In this document: piece by piece, positions 50,397-60,409 of the stretch
Position numbering within the stretch: the stretch's first letter is position 1
Layout: the number at the start of each line of letters is the position of its first letter
The notes under the pieces: model-generated
The model's input: the letters and a program-made list of their open reading frames with translations, nothing else
What the model was told of the DNA's origin: nothing
The model's database searches: none
Assembly (NCBI GenBank): GCA_026417625.1
Contig: JAOACW010000001.1
Span: forward strand, 124,001 to 188,000
Origin: Syntrophales bacterium
GTDB taxonomy: Bacteria > Desulfobacterota > Syntrophia > Syntrophales > UBA8958
Reading direction: 5' to 3'
Length of the DNA: 64,000 bases
Position numbers and translations under genes: made by a program

Positions 50397-51680
50397 ATGA
50401 CACAGATAGAAATGGCAAAAAACGGTCAAATATCTGAGGAAATGAAAATTTGTGCGGAAAAAGAAGGGGTCTCACCAGAGTATATAAGAGAAGGTGTGGC
50501 GAGTGGCACTATAGTCATAGTGCGCAATAGCAGACATAAATCTGTAACTCCTTTAGCCATAGGGAAGGGACTCCGGACTAAGATCAACGCCAATATTGGC
50601 ACATCAAAGGATAGGGTGGACTTGGAACTGGAGCTTCAGAAAATAAAGGTGTGTGAAGAGGCAGGGGCTGACGCAATTATGGACCTTTCCACAGGCGGTG
50701 ATCTTAGAAAGATACGTAGAACGATAATAAAGTCTTCATCAGTGGTAATCGGCACAGTTCCCATATATCAGGCGGCGGTGGAAACACTTGAAGCTAAAAA
50801 ACCCCTACCTGAAATGACCGGGGATGATATCTTCAGAGTCATTGAGGAACACGGAGAGGATGGTGTGGACTTTATCACTGTACACGTAGGTGTAACGAAG
50901 AGCAGCCTAGAGCGCTTGGAAAAGCAGGGGCGAATCCTGGGCATAGTGAGCAGAGGCGGATCTATTCTCGCCAATTGGATGGCCTGTACTGGGAAAGAAA
51001 ACCCCCTTTATGAATTCTATGATCGCCTCCTTGAGATCGCCCATCGGTTTGATATAGTTCTAAGTCTAGGGGATGGACTACGCCCAGGCTGTCTGGCCGA
51101 CGCAACCGATAGGGGACAGATAGAAGAACTAATTGAACTAGGGGAATTGGCACGACGTGCCAGGGACGCAGGAGTACAAGTGATGATCGAAGGTCCGGGA
51201 CATGTACCCCTTCCAGAAATTGAGTCCAACGTGCTTCTACAGAAAAAATTGTGTGATGGCGCACCATTTTATGTACTTGGACCCCTGCCAACCGACATTG
51301 CTGTTGGTTACGATCATATAGCTTCGGCCATAGGGGGTGCCATTGCGGGGGCTGCAGGTGCGGACTTCCTCTGTTACGTGACACCAGGAGAACACCTAAG
51401 ATTACCCAACCTGAATGACGTCAGGGAAGGTGTTATCGCTGCAAAAATAGCGGCCCACGTAGCGGATATCGCTAAGGGAATCCGAGGTGCAGTGGAGAAA
51501 GACAGAAAAATGGCTATCCACAGGCGTAATCTCAACTGGAGGGGCCAGATAGAAACATCTATCGACCCTGAGGCGGCAATAAAAGGTTTGGAAAAAAGCA
51601 CGGTTGCCCAAGAGGAAGGGTGCACGATGTGTGGTGATTTATGCGCTATTCGCCTGGGACGGATAAGGTTTTCGGGATAA
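50397..51680 (+). CDS. thiC: Phosphomethylpyrimidine synthase ThiC (short form)
   Basis: A 427-residue radical SAM enzyme that rearranges aminoimidazole ribotide into HMP phosphate for thiamine. Core motifs GTVPIYQA, EGPGHVPL and LGPLPTDIAVGYDHI are present. The C-terminal cluster reads CTMCGDLC, that is CX2CX3C, one residue shorter than the CX2CX4C of E. coli ThiC. The N-terminal domain of long ThiC is missing, as in many anaerobes. Confidence 0.95.
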   Translation: MTQIEMAKNGQISEEMKICAEKEGVSPEYIREGVASGTIVIVRNSRHKSVTPLAIGKGLRTKINANIGTSKDRVDLELELQKIKVCEEAGADAIMDLSTGGDLRKIRRTIIKSSSVVIGTVPIYQAAVETLEAKKPLPEMTGDDIFRVIEEHGEDGVDFITVHVGVTKSSLERLEKQGRILGIVSRGGSILANWMACTGKENPLYEFYDRLLEIAHRFDIVLSLGDGLRPGCLADATDRGQIEELIELGELARRARDAGVQVMIEGPGHVPLPEIESNVLLQKKLCDGAPFYVLGPLPTDIAVGYDHIASAIGGAIAGAAGADFLCYVTPGEHLRLPNLNDVREGVIAAKIAAHVADIAKGIRGAVEKDRKMAIHRRNLNWRGQIETSIDPEAAIKGLEKSTVAQEEGCTMCGDLCAIRLGRIRFSG

Positions 51681-51696
51681 AAACCATCCCGTATTG

Positions 51697-52434
51697 CTAA
51701 AACTTCCTGCCAACGTAGAGATGAGCAAACCCGAATGTAAGGGAGTAATGAACAATGTCACCTAAACCCCCCTCCTTCATCATGGAACTAAGTTCCTCCG
51801 GGGTATGAAATTTCCCAATCGATTCAATCAGATACTCATAAGCATCTGGCTGCGGTGAAAAGAGATTTGCCATAACAGGTACAACCGATTTGGAGTACAA
51901 CCGGAAAAACAAGCGAAAAATAGAATGGCTCGGAACATGCATCTCCAGCACGAGCACTTGGCCTCCCGGCACAACTACCCGGGCCATTTCTTCCAGAACT
52001 CTTTTGCGGTTCAAAATATTTCTAATTCCAAAGGCAATAATAGCTACATCAAAAGAGTCGTTGGCAAAAGGTAGATTCAGAGCATCACCCTTAATAAAAA
52101 AAATTCGGTAATCCAATTTTTCTCGTCTTACTTTTTCAAATCCCACCTCTATCATTTCACCAACCGTATCCACAGAAAAAACATAAATCTCAGGGAAACG
52201 TTTCGCCGCGATTATTGCTACGTCAGCCGTACCTGAAGCCACATCGAGAACACGTAGCGTCCGTGAAAAGCGCATATGTGACACGGAAAAACGACGCCAA
52301 AAGACGTCTATACCCAAACTCAAAACTCTATTCATAAGATCGTAACGACTGGCGATCCTCGAAAAAATCCTTTGAACGTAAGATGCGTGTTTATCCGATG
52401 CAAAAAGTGATGAATGAAATCCGTTTCTTCCCAT
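51697..52434 (-). CDS. ubiE: Demethylmenaquinone/ubiquinone C-methyltransferase UbiE/MenG
   Basis: A 245-residue SAM methyltransferase with VQRIFSRIASRYDLMNRVLSLGID, VLDVASGTADVA (motif I) and FGIRNI typical of the UbiE/MenG family. In an anaerobe menaquinone is the probable product. Twelve bases downstream of tkt, so co-transcribed. Confidence 0.9.
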   Translation of the reverse strand: MGRNGFHSSLFASDKHASYVQRIFSRIASRYDLMNRVLSLGIDVFWRRFSVSHMRFSRTLRVLDVASGTADVAIIAAKRFPEIYVFSVDTVGEMIEVGFEKVRREKLDYRIFFIKGDALNLPFANDSFDVAIIAFGIRNILNRKRVLEEMARVVVPGGQVLVLEMHVPSHSIFRLFFRLYSKSVVPVMANLFSPQPDAYEYLIESIGKFHTPEELSSMMKEGGLGDIVHYSLTFGFAHLYVGRKF

Positions 52435-52446
52435 TGATTCGAGTTA

Positions 52447-54495
52447 TTAAGAAATGAGCGAACGGGCCACTTTCACAATGTGTTCAACAGTAAAGCCAAA
52501 CTTCCCCATAAGAACTTTTTGGGGGGCACTGGCGCCAAAGCTGTTCACCCCTATTATCCTCCCCTCCAGTCCCACGTAGTGTTCCCACCCTAAGGGCACC
52601 CCTGCCTCCACAGCAATTCTAGCCTTGACCATTGGTGGTAGTACACTATATTTATACGATTCTGGTTGTTCATCAAAAAGTTCCCAACACGGAAGAGAAA
52701 CCAGACGGACCCTTACGCCTTCCCGAGCGAGTTTACGGGCCGCATCCAATGCCAACGCAACTTCTGAACCCGTGGCTATAAAAAGGAGATCTGGCATTTG
52801 AGAGGAAGATTCCCAGAGAACATAGCCACCTTTTCGTAAACCATCCGCTGGTGCTAACTCCGTCCGATCCAGCACTGGCACATCCTGGCGAGTTAAAACA
52901 ATTGCCGTTGGACCTCTCCTATGCATTACGGCCATCTTCCACGCTTCCACCGTTTCCGCCGCATCACACGGCCTTATCACCCGCAGATTTGGGATAGCCC
53001 GGAGGTTCATCAGTTGCTCAACTGGTTGGTGAGTTGGTCCATCTTCTCCCACAGCTATACTGTCATGGGTAAAGACATAAATTACAGGTAACCCCATTAT
53101 AGCCGCCAAGCGCATCGGAGGACGCATGTAATCACTAAAAACCAGAAAAGTAGCAGCGTAAGGCCTAATACCCCCATGTACCGCCAACCCACCGGCTATA
53201 GCACCCATGGCATGTTCTCTAACACCAAAATGGACATTCCTGCCGCTGTAATTCCAACCACCCCCCACCTCACCATCCAACGGTTCACGGTGCTCACCAG
53301 GTCTCTGAAAATCGCCCTTGTTCTTGAGCCATGTGAGGCAAGAAGGATTAAGATCAGCAGATCCCCCCATGAGTTCCGGTATCTTTTCAGCGAGAATTTG
53401 CAACACAGACTCTGAAGCTTTTCTAGTAGATAAATCTCTTTGGGGGAAACTGAGCTTATTCAGACTTTCTTCCCATCCTCCCGGAAGATCACCCCGCATA
53501 ACCCGCAAAAACTCTTGCCCCCGTTCCGGAAAAATTGCACAGTATCTGTTAAACTCCCTTTCCCATTCGCTCTGTTTCTTTGCCCCCTCATCCTTAACAC
53601 TGCGGCAGTACGAAAGAACATCCTCTGGCACATAGAAAAATGCATCTACTGGCCAGCCGAGCTGCTCTTTCGCAGACACAAGTTCCTCCAAACCAAGTGG
53701 AGCACCGTGGCACTTTGAAGTACCACCCTTTTTGGGTGCACCGTAGCCAATCTTCGTAAAAACCCTGATTAGTGAAGGACGGTTTTTTTCATTTTTAGCC
53801 TCTTCTATAGCTCTGCTGATCTCACGACAATCAGTCCCATCGAATACCCTGAGTACCTGCCAGCCCAGGGCGCGGAAGCGTGCTTCTATATCCTCGGTGA
53901 ATGTTAATGCCGTTGATCCTGCAAGGGAAATACCGTTATCATCGTACAAAACAATCAGTTTCCCCAAACCCAAATGCCCAGCCAGAGCACAAGACTCAAA
54001 AGTAACCCCTTCCATCATGTCACCATCGCTAGCCAGTACATATGTGTAGTGATCCACTATAGTGATTTCAGGTGTATTGAACTTTGAAGCAAGGTGAACC
54101 TCCGCCATTGCCATGCCCACTGCATGACTTATCCCCTGCCCCAAAGGACCAGTGGTCAGCTCTACTCCAGATGGATGACACCGCTCAGGATGCCCAGGGG
54201 TTTTGCTTCCCCACTGTCTAAATTGCTTTATATCCTCAAGTGTCACATCATAACCTGTGAGATACAAAAGTGCGTAGAGCAACATCGAAGCATGTCCAGC
54301 CGAAAGTACAAATCGGTCTCGATCTGGCCAAAGAGGATCAGCAGGGTTATGCTTAAGATGATACACCCAAAGTGTAAAGGCGAGGGGTGCTGCTCCCATA
54401 GGCATACCGGGATGACCTGAACCTGCCTTTTCTATGGCATCAGCAGCGAGAAAACGTATTGCATTAATACAACTGTTTTCAATTTCTGTATTCAC
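52447..54495 (-). CDS. tkt: Transketolase
   Basis: A 682-residue ThDP enzyme of the pentose phosphate pathway. [31 protein letters not shown], the ThDP motif GDGDMMEG-like [13 protein letters not shown], and the C-terminal transferase motif [19 protein letters not shown] are all present. Full length, no gaps. Confidence 0.95.
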   Translation of the reverse strand: MNTEIENSCINAIRFLAADAIEKAGSGHPGMPMGAAPLAFTLWVYHLKHNPADPLWPDRDRFVLSAGHASMLLYALLYLTGYDVTLEDIKQFRQWGSKTPGHPERCHPSGVELTTGPLGQGISHAVGMAMAEVHLASKFNTPEITIVDHYTYVLASDGDMMEGVTFESCALAGHLGLGKLIVLYDDNGISLAGSTALTFTEDIEARFRALGWQVLRVFDGTDCREISRAIEEAKNEKNRPSLIRVFTKIGYGAPKKGGTSKCHGAPLGLEELVSAKEQLGWPVDAFFYVPEDVLSYCRSVKDEGAKKQSEWEREFNRYCAIFPERGQEFLRVMRGDLPGGWEESLNKLSFPQRDLSTRKASESVLQILAEKIPELMGGSADLNPSCLTWLKNKGDFQRPGEHREPLDGEVGGGWNYSGRNVHFGVREHAMGAIAGGLAVHGGIRPYAATFLVFSDYMRPPMRLAAIMGLPVIYVFTHDSIAVGEDGPTHQPVEQLMNLRAIPNLRVIRPCDAAETVEAWKMAVMHRRGPTAIVLTRQDVPVLDRTELAPADGLRKGGYVLWESSSQMPDLLFIATGSEVALALDAARKLAREGVRVRLVSLPCWELFDEQPESYKYSVLPPMVKARIAVEAGVPLGWEHYVGLEGRIIGVNSFGASAPQKVLMGKFGFTVEHIVKVARSLIS

Positions 54496-54560
54496 CTCTC
54501 ATCACCTTGTCGCTCAATTGAGGTTAACCATATAGGTTTGGTTTCTCTGCTTAGTGCTCT

Positions 54561-54881
54561 TTACCGCTTTAAACAACCATTCACCCACTGGAGGTACGGC
54601 TCATAACCGATTAATACCGGAAAAGCAAGGATCTCTGGCACCTCATAAGGATGGTTAGAACGGATAGCATTCTCCAATTCCTGATACAGTTCACGGCGGC
54701 TCTTAATAAAACACATCCATTCCGTTGCTTCTTCCAGCTTTCCCTGCCAGTGATAAACACTCTTCACCGGACCACTCACCTGCACACATGCCGCCAACTT
54801 CTGCTCCACAAGTAAACTTGCAATACTCTCTGCCCTTTCCTTTGTGTCTACAGTAACGACGAGTTGAATATATTCCGTCAC
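54561..54881 (-). CDS. cutA: CutA-family divalent cation tolerance protein
   Basis: A 106-residue CutA1: VVTVDTKERAESIASLLVEQKLAACVQV, SVYHWQGKLEEATEWMCFIKS and HPYEVPEILAFPV. Trimeric ferredoxin-like fold; the exact bacterial role is unclear. The GTG at 54881 overlaps the stop of the SpoU gene with GGAGGT upstream; the longer upstream frame is inside that gene. Confidence 0.92.
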   Translation of the reverse strand: MTEYIQLVVTVDTKERAESIASLLVEQKLAACVQVSGPVKSVYHWQGKLEEATEWMCFIKSRRELYQELENAIRSNHPYEVPEILAFPVLIGYEPYLQWVNGCLKR

Positions 54882-55666
54882 TTTGTACCTCCTATACCCG
54901 ATATTACATAAAGGATAATGGCCACAGCTTGAGGCAAACTCAGTGATTCTGCTCTCCCCTCGCCAGGAATACACCAGCACTCATCGGCGAGTGTTTTAAT
55001 TTCCGCTGGCAAACCCCTGCTTTCACTACCAAAAACGAGTAGTGTAGGTTTCTCCTCCACGTGGGGTGGTAGACCGGATGTAACGTCAGTAACTATAACT
55101 GTCCCATTTTTCTTAAATTCCCTAATAACATAAAAGGGATCTACTTCATCCACTATACGGAGATGAAACAGACTCCCCATGGAGGTCCGAACCACTTTGG
55201 GTGATGTAAAATCCACAGATTCCTTGCTGATAAAAAGATTCCTGATGCCAAACCAATCCATAGATCGCATGATAGCCCCGAGGTTGTTTGGATCTCTTAT
55301 TTGATACAACATAACGGCGTGCTCACCCCTTTTCCAAAGAGGTTTCTCTGGAACTTCCACGCTGCGTCGTACAACGGCCATTATACCTTCAGGACTCTTG
55401 TCCTGACTAAGTAACTTCCATTCTTTCTCACCCACGGTATACTTGGGTACACTTACTTCCTTTAAGAAATTTACCTTATCTTCAAAATTGATTTTCCCCG
55501 AAAGAAAAAGCAAGGATTCCACCTGCCAGTTACTTTTGCACAGCTCTTCAACCACTTTAATCCCCTCGGCAATAAACAGGCCTTCTTTTCTTCTGTACTT
55601 TACCTTACTCAACTTCTTCCATAGAGAAATCTGCTTCGCCGTGGGTCTTTCGCGCAAAAAATCCAT
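54878..55666 (-). CDS. TrmH/SpoU-family RNA 2'-O-methyltransferase
   Basis: A 262-residue SPOUT methyltransferase: N-terminal RNA-binding domain (KEGLFIAEGIKVVEEL), then IRDPNNLGAIMRSMDWFG (motif 1), FGSESRGLPAEI (motif 2) and LSLPQAVAIILY (motif 3). Targets rRNA or tRNA ribose; RlmB-like in general layout. The ATG at 55666 gives a normal N-terminus; the frame is open upstream into lgt. Confidence 0.87.
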   Translation of the reverse strand: MDFLRERPTAKQISLWKKLSKVKYRRKEGLFIAEGIKVVEELCKSNWQVESLLFLSGKINFEDKVNFLKEVSVPKYTVGEKEWKLLSQDKSPEGIMAVVRRSVEVPEKPLWKRGEHAVMLYQIRDPNNLGAIMRSMDWFGIRNLFISKESVDFTSPKVVRTSMGSLFHLRIVDEVDPFYVIREFKKNGTVIVTDVTSGLPPHVEEKPTLLVFGSESRGLPAEIKTLADECWCIPGEGRAESLSLPQAVAIILYVISGIGGTK

Positions 55667-55685
55667 TGTCTGTTGCAAGACAAAT

Positions 55686-56534
55686 TTAGCTCTTAAAACT
55701 TTTGAAGAACCGTGAACGGTACACCAACATATATCCACCACACAAAACCATAAACAGGCAGAGAATCTGTCCCATGGTAAGACCAGGACCTAAGAACCCC
55801 AGATGGGGATCAGGTTCTCTAAAGAACTCCACAAAAAACCGAACCAAACCGTAACCGATGATGTAAAGAGATAACAATAATCCCTCGAATGGACTTCTCG
55901 TCCTGATAAACCACAAAATCAAAAAGAGAAAGATACCCTCAGAAAGTGCCTCGTACAATTGAGAGGGATGGCGGAGCAAACCATTAGTATCAGCAGGAAA
56001 ATACATACCCCACGGCATCTCCGTAGGTCGTCCGTAGAGCTCCCCATTGATAAAATTACCGAATCGACCGAATGTGTATCCTAGGGGAACGGCAGGTGCG
56101 AAAAGATCCGCAATGAACCAGAAATCCCACCCTCTTCGCTTACACAGATACCAGCTGCACAGTATAACCCCTATTGCACCGCCGTGAAAGGACATGCCAC
56201 TGATACCTACAAAACGCACACCCGAGGAAGAAATCTCAAAAGGCAGGAATATCTCCAGAGGATGGGCTAAGTAATACAAAGGGTTGTAAAAAAGTACATA
56301 CCCTAAACGACCTCCCAGCAACACACCGATTATACACCAAAGCAACACATCCTGGACATCCGCAACCGTAAGACAGGCGTATTTTTGTTCCCTTTTTGTA
56401 CGATACAAAACAAGCACATAGGTTAGTAAAAAAGCAACCACATACATCAAACTGTAATAGCGAACCTGAAAAGATCCAAAGGTAAATAAATAGGGCGATA
56501 TCCTTTCGGGAAGGTGCTGCCAGAACTCGATCAT
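55686..56534 (-). CDS. lgt: Prolipoprotein diacylglyceryl transferase
   Basis: A 282-residue inner-membrane enzyme that attaches diacylglycerol to lipobox Cys. Signature GRFGNFINGELYGRPTEMPWG, preceded by MSFHGGAIG, with about seven membrane segments. It would act on the lipoprotein at 13.0-13.5 kb among others. The ATG at 56534 overlaps the trxB stop (ATGA). Confidence 0.94.
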   Translation of the reverse strand: MIEFWQHLPERISPYLFTFGSFQVRYYSLMYVVAFLLTYVLVLYRTKREQKYACLTVADVQDVLLWCIIGVLLGGRLGYVLFYNPLYYLAHPLEIFLPFEISSSGVRFVGISGMSFHGGAIGVILCSWYLCKRRGWDFWFIADLFAPAVPLGYTFGRFGNFINGELYGRPTEMPWGMYFPADTNGLLRHPSQLYEALSEGIFLFLILWFIRTRSPFEGLLLSLYIIGYGLVRFFVEFFREPDPHLGFLGPGLTMGQILCLFMVLCGGYMLVYRSRFFKSFKS

Positions 56535-57484
56535 CCGTATGTTACCCCTCTGTAATCCTCGACGTACAGCCTTGCTGAATGGGCAGCCACAGCTCCATCT
56601 CCACATGCCGTCACTACCTGCCTCAGCGATTTCTCAATACAATCCCCACACGCAAATATTCCGGTAGCAGATGTCCTCATCTCACGATCAACCTTAATGG
56701 CACCATTTTCGGAAAGTTCAACAAGATCTTTGACGACGTCCACATTGGGTACAAGCCCAACAAAAACAAAAACACCTTGTGCTTCGAGCTCATCCAGCTG
56801 TTGCAATTCTGTGTTTTTAACAATAACAGCCTCCACCGACTGCCGTCCTTTTATCTCAATGACCTGGCTGTTCCACATGAAACTTATCTTTGGATTGGAA
56901 AATGCCCTTTCCTGAAGGACCTTTGACGCTCGCAAGCGATCTCTTCTGTGCACCACCGTCACATGGGAAGCAAATCTGGCAAGAAAAATCGCTTCCTGGA
57001 TGGCGGAATCACCGCCACCAACAACAACAACCCGCTGATCACGGTATAGGGGACCGTCACAGGTAGCACAATAAGAGACCCCGCGACCGGTAAACTCCTC
57101 CTCTCCAGGGATGTTCAGCTTTCTCCACGAAGCTCCTGTAGCCACAATAACAGCAATGGCCCTGTACGCTGAATCCCTGGTTATCACTTCCCACAAAAGA
57201 GATGGAGAGTAGGGCAATTTTCGAATGGAAACTACATCCTTCTTCACCGTTTCTAACCCAAAGGACAAGGCCTGTCTACGAAACAACTCCACAAGATCAA
57301 AACCACTTATACCGCCTACAATACCGGGATAGTTTTCGATAAAATCCGAAAGAGCAGCCTGACTAGCATTGGTCTCACCTTCCACAAGGAGAACTTTGAG
57401 ACCATCCCGGGCCACGTATAAACCAGCTGTAAACCCCGCAGGCCCACCACCCACTACTATAACGTCATACAGTTCTTGCACCAT
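56531..57484 (-). CDS. trxB: Thioredoxin reductase
   Basis: A 317-residue FAD/NADPH disulfide reductase: FAD motif VGGGPAGFTAGLY, redox site CATCDG (near 136-141), NADPH motif VVGGGDSAIQEA and C-terminal FACGDC. The ATG at 57484 has GGAGGA upstream. Partner thioredoxin may be the protein at 11.9-12.5 kb. Confidence 0.93.
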   Translation of the reverse strand: MVQELYDVIVVGGGPAGFTAGLYVARDGLKVLLVEGETNASQAALSDFIENYPGIVGGISGFDLVELFRRQALSFGLETVKKDVVSIRKLPYSPSLLWEVITRDSAYRAIAVIVATGASWRKLNIPGEEEFTGRGVSYCATCDGPLYRDQRVVVVGGGDSAIQEAIFLARFASHVTVVHRRDRLRASKVLQERAFSNPKISFMWNSQVIEIKGRQSVEAVIVKNTELQQLDELEAQGVFVFVGLVPNVDVVKDLVELSENGAIKVDREMRTSATGIFACGDCIEKSLRQVVTACGDGAVAAHSARLYVEDYRGVTYG

Positions 57485-57522
57485 CTCTCCATCTCCTCCA
57501 ATCATTCACAAACATAAGAAAA

Positions 57523-58482
57523 TTAAGCTGTAGACGCAATCAATTCTCGAATACGAGAGAATTCCGCTGTTGCTACTCCGATGTACTTATCCGCTATACC
57601 GTAGTACATAATCAAGTGCTGAGTCTTTTCATTGTAAATCAAACCTGTTGGAAATGTAACCCCTGGAACATCACCCAAAAAGTCTTGTTGCTCTTCAGGC
57701 CCAAAAATCCACCTGTTGCTACGGTAAATTATCTTCGTTGGATCCTCAAGATCCAACAGTGCTATTCCCACTCGATAAAGACTACCAGAAGCGGTGATCC
57801 TCACACCGTGGTATATTAACAACCAACCCTCAGGGGTTTCGATAGGTGGTGGCCCAATTCCCACGCGATGATGGTCCCACCAACCAGGCCTGGCCGGGAT
57901 CAAAATCCGATGATCCCCCCAGTATTTGAGATCGGGAGAAAAGGAAATCCATATGTGAGCTTCTCCGCGAATAATTGGTCTATGTATCAGGGCGAACTTT
58001 CCCTTGATCATCCTAGGAAATAAAGCTGCGTCCTTGTCCTCAGGCGGTAAAACTGAACCCAAACGTTCATACGTTTGAAAGTCCTCGGTCAGAGCAATGG
58101 ATACAACAGGTCCTCCACCTGAGAAGGAAACATAGGTAACAGCATAACGATTGAGATCCTTAACAAAAACTATACGCGGATCTTCCAGTCCAAACTGTTC
58201 CTCCTGTATGTTTGGATCCGGTAACAATGTTGGACAATTGTCGATAATCCAGTTCTCATATCCATCATTACTTACCGCCTTTGTGAGATGAGAAAAACCA
58301 CATAAATCTTCAACTCTCATGAGCAGTAAGACCTTACTGTTATAAACAACCGCTCCTGGATTAAACACAGCATTTGCTGGATAGGGAAGACTATCCGGGG
58401 TTATAACTGGATTGTTCTTATATCGTTGGAATATGTGTCTATTCTTAGCAAAGCAAGTATACTGCCACCTGTTCATCCCCAA
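57523..58482 (-). CDS. GH130-family beta-mannoside phosphorylase/hydrolase
   Basis: A 319-residue five-bladed-propeller glycosidase of family GH130: NPVITP, FNPGAVVYNSKVLLLMRVED, FGLEDPRIV (catalytic Asp region), and YHGVR. Members phosphorolyse beta-mannosides or mannosyl-glucose. In this context it may recycle a mannose-containing solute or glycan. The MFS transporter lies 79 bases upstream. Confidence 0.88.
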   Translation of the reverse strand: MGMNRWQYTCFAKNRHIFQRYKNNPVITPDSLPYPANAVFNPGAVVYNSKVLLLMRVEDLCGFSHLTKAVSNDGYENWIIDNCPTLLPDPNIQEEQFGLEDPRIVFVKDLNRYAVTYVSFSGGGPVVSIALTEDFQTYERLGSVLPPEDKDAALFPRMIKGKFALIHRPIIRGEAHIWISFSPDLKYWGDHRILIPARPGWWDHHRVGIGPPPIETPEGWLLIYHGVRITASGSLYRVGIALLDLEDPTKIIYRSNRWIFGPEEQQDFLGDVPGVTFPTGLIYNEKTQHLIMYYGIADKYIGVATAEFSRIRELIASTA

Positions 58483-58561
58483 TCCCTCAGATAAAAAAGT
58501 GGATCTGCTATACCAATTAACCTATATCTTCCGCCATAGATATTTAACGAGTGACTAAACA

Positions 58562-59875
58562 CTAATGGAATTCATGAGTCCTAAGCCAAACCAACGTGAA
58601 AACCCCAACGATCATGAAAAACGCTGCAAAGGTAAAACCAATCACCGGCGAAAAAAAAGTCCACAAAATACCTACCAACGAACTAGATATTAGTTTAGTT
58701 ACTCCATTTACCGTCCCCAGAACACCGTAGCTAAGCGTTAGAGTCTCGGAACGAACCATCTCGGCCGTCACCGTGGACTCCAGTGTTTCCTGCATAGCCA
58801 TATACGACCCAGCAATAAAAAAAAGAAGTACAAACAAAGGAACACTTCCCACATCAAACCAAAACGCCAGTGCTGCCAGAATCGCCGTCAACGCACCCAG
58901 CATGTAGCCAGCAATAAGCATAGTCAGATGACCAACTCTATCTGCGAAGAAACCCACGGGGTATGACATAGTAACCTGTACCACATTCCGCCACGTATAT
59001 AGAAGTCCAGCAACCTGGACGGCCTTCACTATACCTAAGGTTTTTCCCAACAATACAGTTGCCGTAAGGATTAGCAAACTGTGTGAAAAATCGCCAATAC
59101 CGAAAAGCACCACTGCAATAAGGTATCGTTTAAATCTCCCCGGCAACTCACGAAGAGACCCGAAGAATTTCATTGCAGGATTCGGGGAAAGTTGCGGGTC
59201 TTTTACCAGTATCAAAAAGGTCAATGGTGCAAGTAGACCAGGTACGAGAGAAAACAAAAAAACCAATCGAAAAGGCACAGAACTGTCGTGCCAATGCCAG
59301 TCCTGAAATAAACCAATTAGCGTTACTCCCAGCAATGGGCCCACAACAGCACCTATTGTGTCAGTAGCCCTATGAAAACCGAACGCTCTGCCCCGTGTTT
59401 CCGAAGTGACAGATTGAGCTACAATGGCGTCGCGTAATGGACCCCGTAATCCTTTACCAAACCAGGAAACTACACGTCCCAAAAGAACAAGTGGCCAACC
59501 TGCTGCCAATGCAATAAACACCTGTCCAATAGGTGTCAATGCGTAACCAACAATCACAATGAGCTTCCTATAGCCAAGTTTGTCAGCTAAGTATCCCGCG
59601 ATCAATTTAGTGAAACTCGCTACCGCGTCAGCGATACCTTCAATAACACCTAGCAACGCTGCGGGGATGCCAAGGACGGCGAAAAAACCAGGAAGGATGA
59701 CCGTGGCGGTTTCGTAACAAAAATCGCCCAAGGCGCTGGTAATACCCGCTCCTATAACATTGCGATTAAACCAAGTTGAACAATCACGTCCAAAAGGGGA
59801 AACATTCTGTTTCTTGGTCGATTCATCTGTCTTTGACGTCTCTCCAGCCAAACCTGAACCCTCAAAAAAATTCAT
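58562..59875 (-). CDS. MFS transporter
   Basis: A 437-residue major facilitator with about 12 membrane segments. The cytoplasmic loop 2-3 motif GYLADKLGYRKLI and the FGKGLRGPLRDAI segment match the bacterial MFS group close to putative drug or sugar exporters. N-terminal 35 residues are polar. Substrate not predictable; transport of a mannoside for the GH130 enzyme is speculative. ATG overlaps the stop of a small upstream ORF. Confidence 0.85.
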   Translation of the reverse strand: MNFFEGSGLAGETSKTDESTKKQNVSPFGRDCSTWFNRNVIGAGITSALGDFCYETATVILPGFFAVLGIPAALLGVIEGIADAVASFTKLIAGYLADKLGYRKLIVIVGYALTPIGQVFIALAAGWPLVLLGRVVSWFGKGLRGPLRDAIVAQSVTSETRGRAFGFHRATDTIGAVVGPLLGVTLIGLFQDWHWHDSSVPFRLVFLFSLVPGLLAPLTFLILVKDPQLSPNPAMKFFGSLRELPGRFKRYLIAVVLFGIGDFSHSLLILTATVLLGKTLGIVKAVQVAGLLYTWRNVVQVTMSYPVGFFADRVGHLTMLIAGYMLGALTAILAALAFWFDVGSVPLFVLLFFIAGSYMAMQETLESTVTAEMVRSETLTLSYGVLGTVNGVTKLISSSLVGILWTFFSPVIGFTFAAFFMIVGVFTLVWLRTHEFH

Positions 59876-60057
59876 GCCTTTCCAGCGGTATAAACACCTA
59901 GTATTATTATGCTTACACCGCCGAATCTCATCAACGAATACGCTAAAACAAATGACAGACTGCCACGGCTAAAGTAAAAGGTAAAACCTAAAAAACCCCA
60001 GGAATTTCCCACGTTTGTATTAACAAAATCCAGATTCAACGACAGATAACTCGACAC
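59872..60057 (-). CDS. Possible small membrane protein coupled to the MFS gene
   Basis: A 61-codon frame from a GTG ending in TGA that overlaps the MFS start (ATGA). The sequence is hydrophobic with two short membrane-like stretches (GFLGFTFYF and GGVSIIILGVYTAG). No good ribosome site is seen at the GTG. It could be a real small protein, a coupling ORF, or a chance frame. Confidence 0.35.
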   Translation of the reverse strand: MSSYLSLNLDFVNTNVGNSWGFLGFTFYFSRGSLSFVLAYSLMRFGGVSIIILGVYTAGKA

Positions 60058-60100
60058 AGTGTGAAAATTTTTTCAGGTAACGTTTGAATTTCGAACGTCG

Positions 60101-60289
60101 CTATTGAATAGGAACATAAGATATTCTTAACTTTTCCCCACATTTTCTGCAATAAATAGCCGGTTTTTCGGTTATCTTTTCGCCACAGTACGGGCATCTC
60201 CGAATAAGTTCAGTGTTGCAGTATTCACAGAAACGACGACTAGAATCTGATGTAGTGTAAGCACATTCAGGACAGATCAACAAACACAT
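60101..60289 (-). CDS. Small double zinc-ribbon protein
   Basis: A 62-residue protein with four CxxC pairs (CPEC, CEYC, CPYC, CRKC), enough for two zinc sites of the double zinc-ribbon/zinc-finger-NTP type. Function unknown. Starts at ATG 60289 with a weak AGGG. Confidence 0.7.
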   Translation of the reverse strand: MCLLICPECAYTTSDSSRRFCEYCNTELIRRCPYCGEKITEKPAIYCRKCGEKLRISYVPIQ

Positions 60290-60345
60290 GTTTGTACAAC
60301 CCTAAAACACTAAATACTCCAGAAAGTCAAACACAGGAAATGCTC

Positions 60346-60372
60346 TTGACATTTAATGTCAATTTCTATAGC
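60346..60372 (+). promoter_or_regulatory. carB promoter with palindromic candidate operator
   Basis: TTGACA (60346-60351) and TATAGC (60367-60372) with a 15-base spacer. The -35 is the first arm of the perfect palindrome TTGACATTTAATGTCAA (60346-60362), so a dimeric repressor binding here would occlude RNA polymerase. No known regulator site matched by eye. Confidence 0.5.
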
Positions 60373-60409
60373 AAACGTTGCGCCAAATAACAATGGAGAG
60401 ATGTGAGAG

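Noticed and set aside
51673-51691. Inverted repeat CGGGAT/ATCCCG between thiC and ubiE as bidirectional terminator
   Set aside because: The stem is only six base pairs and no U-run follows on either strand.
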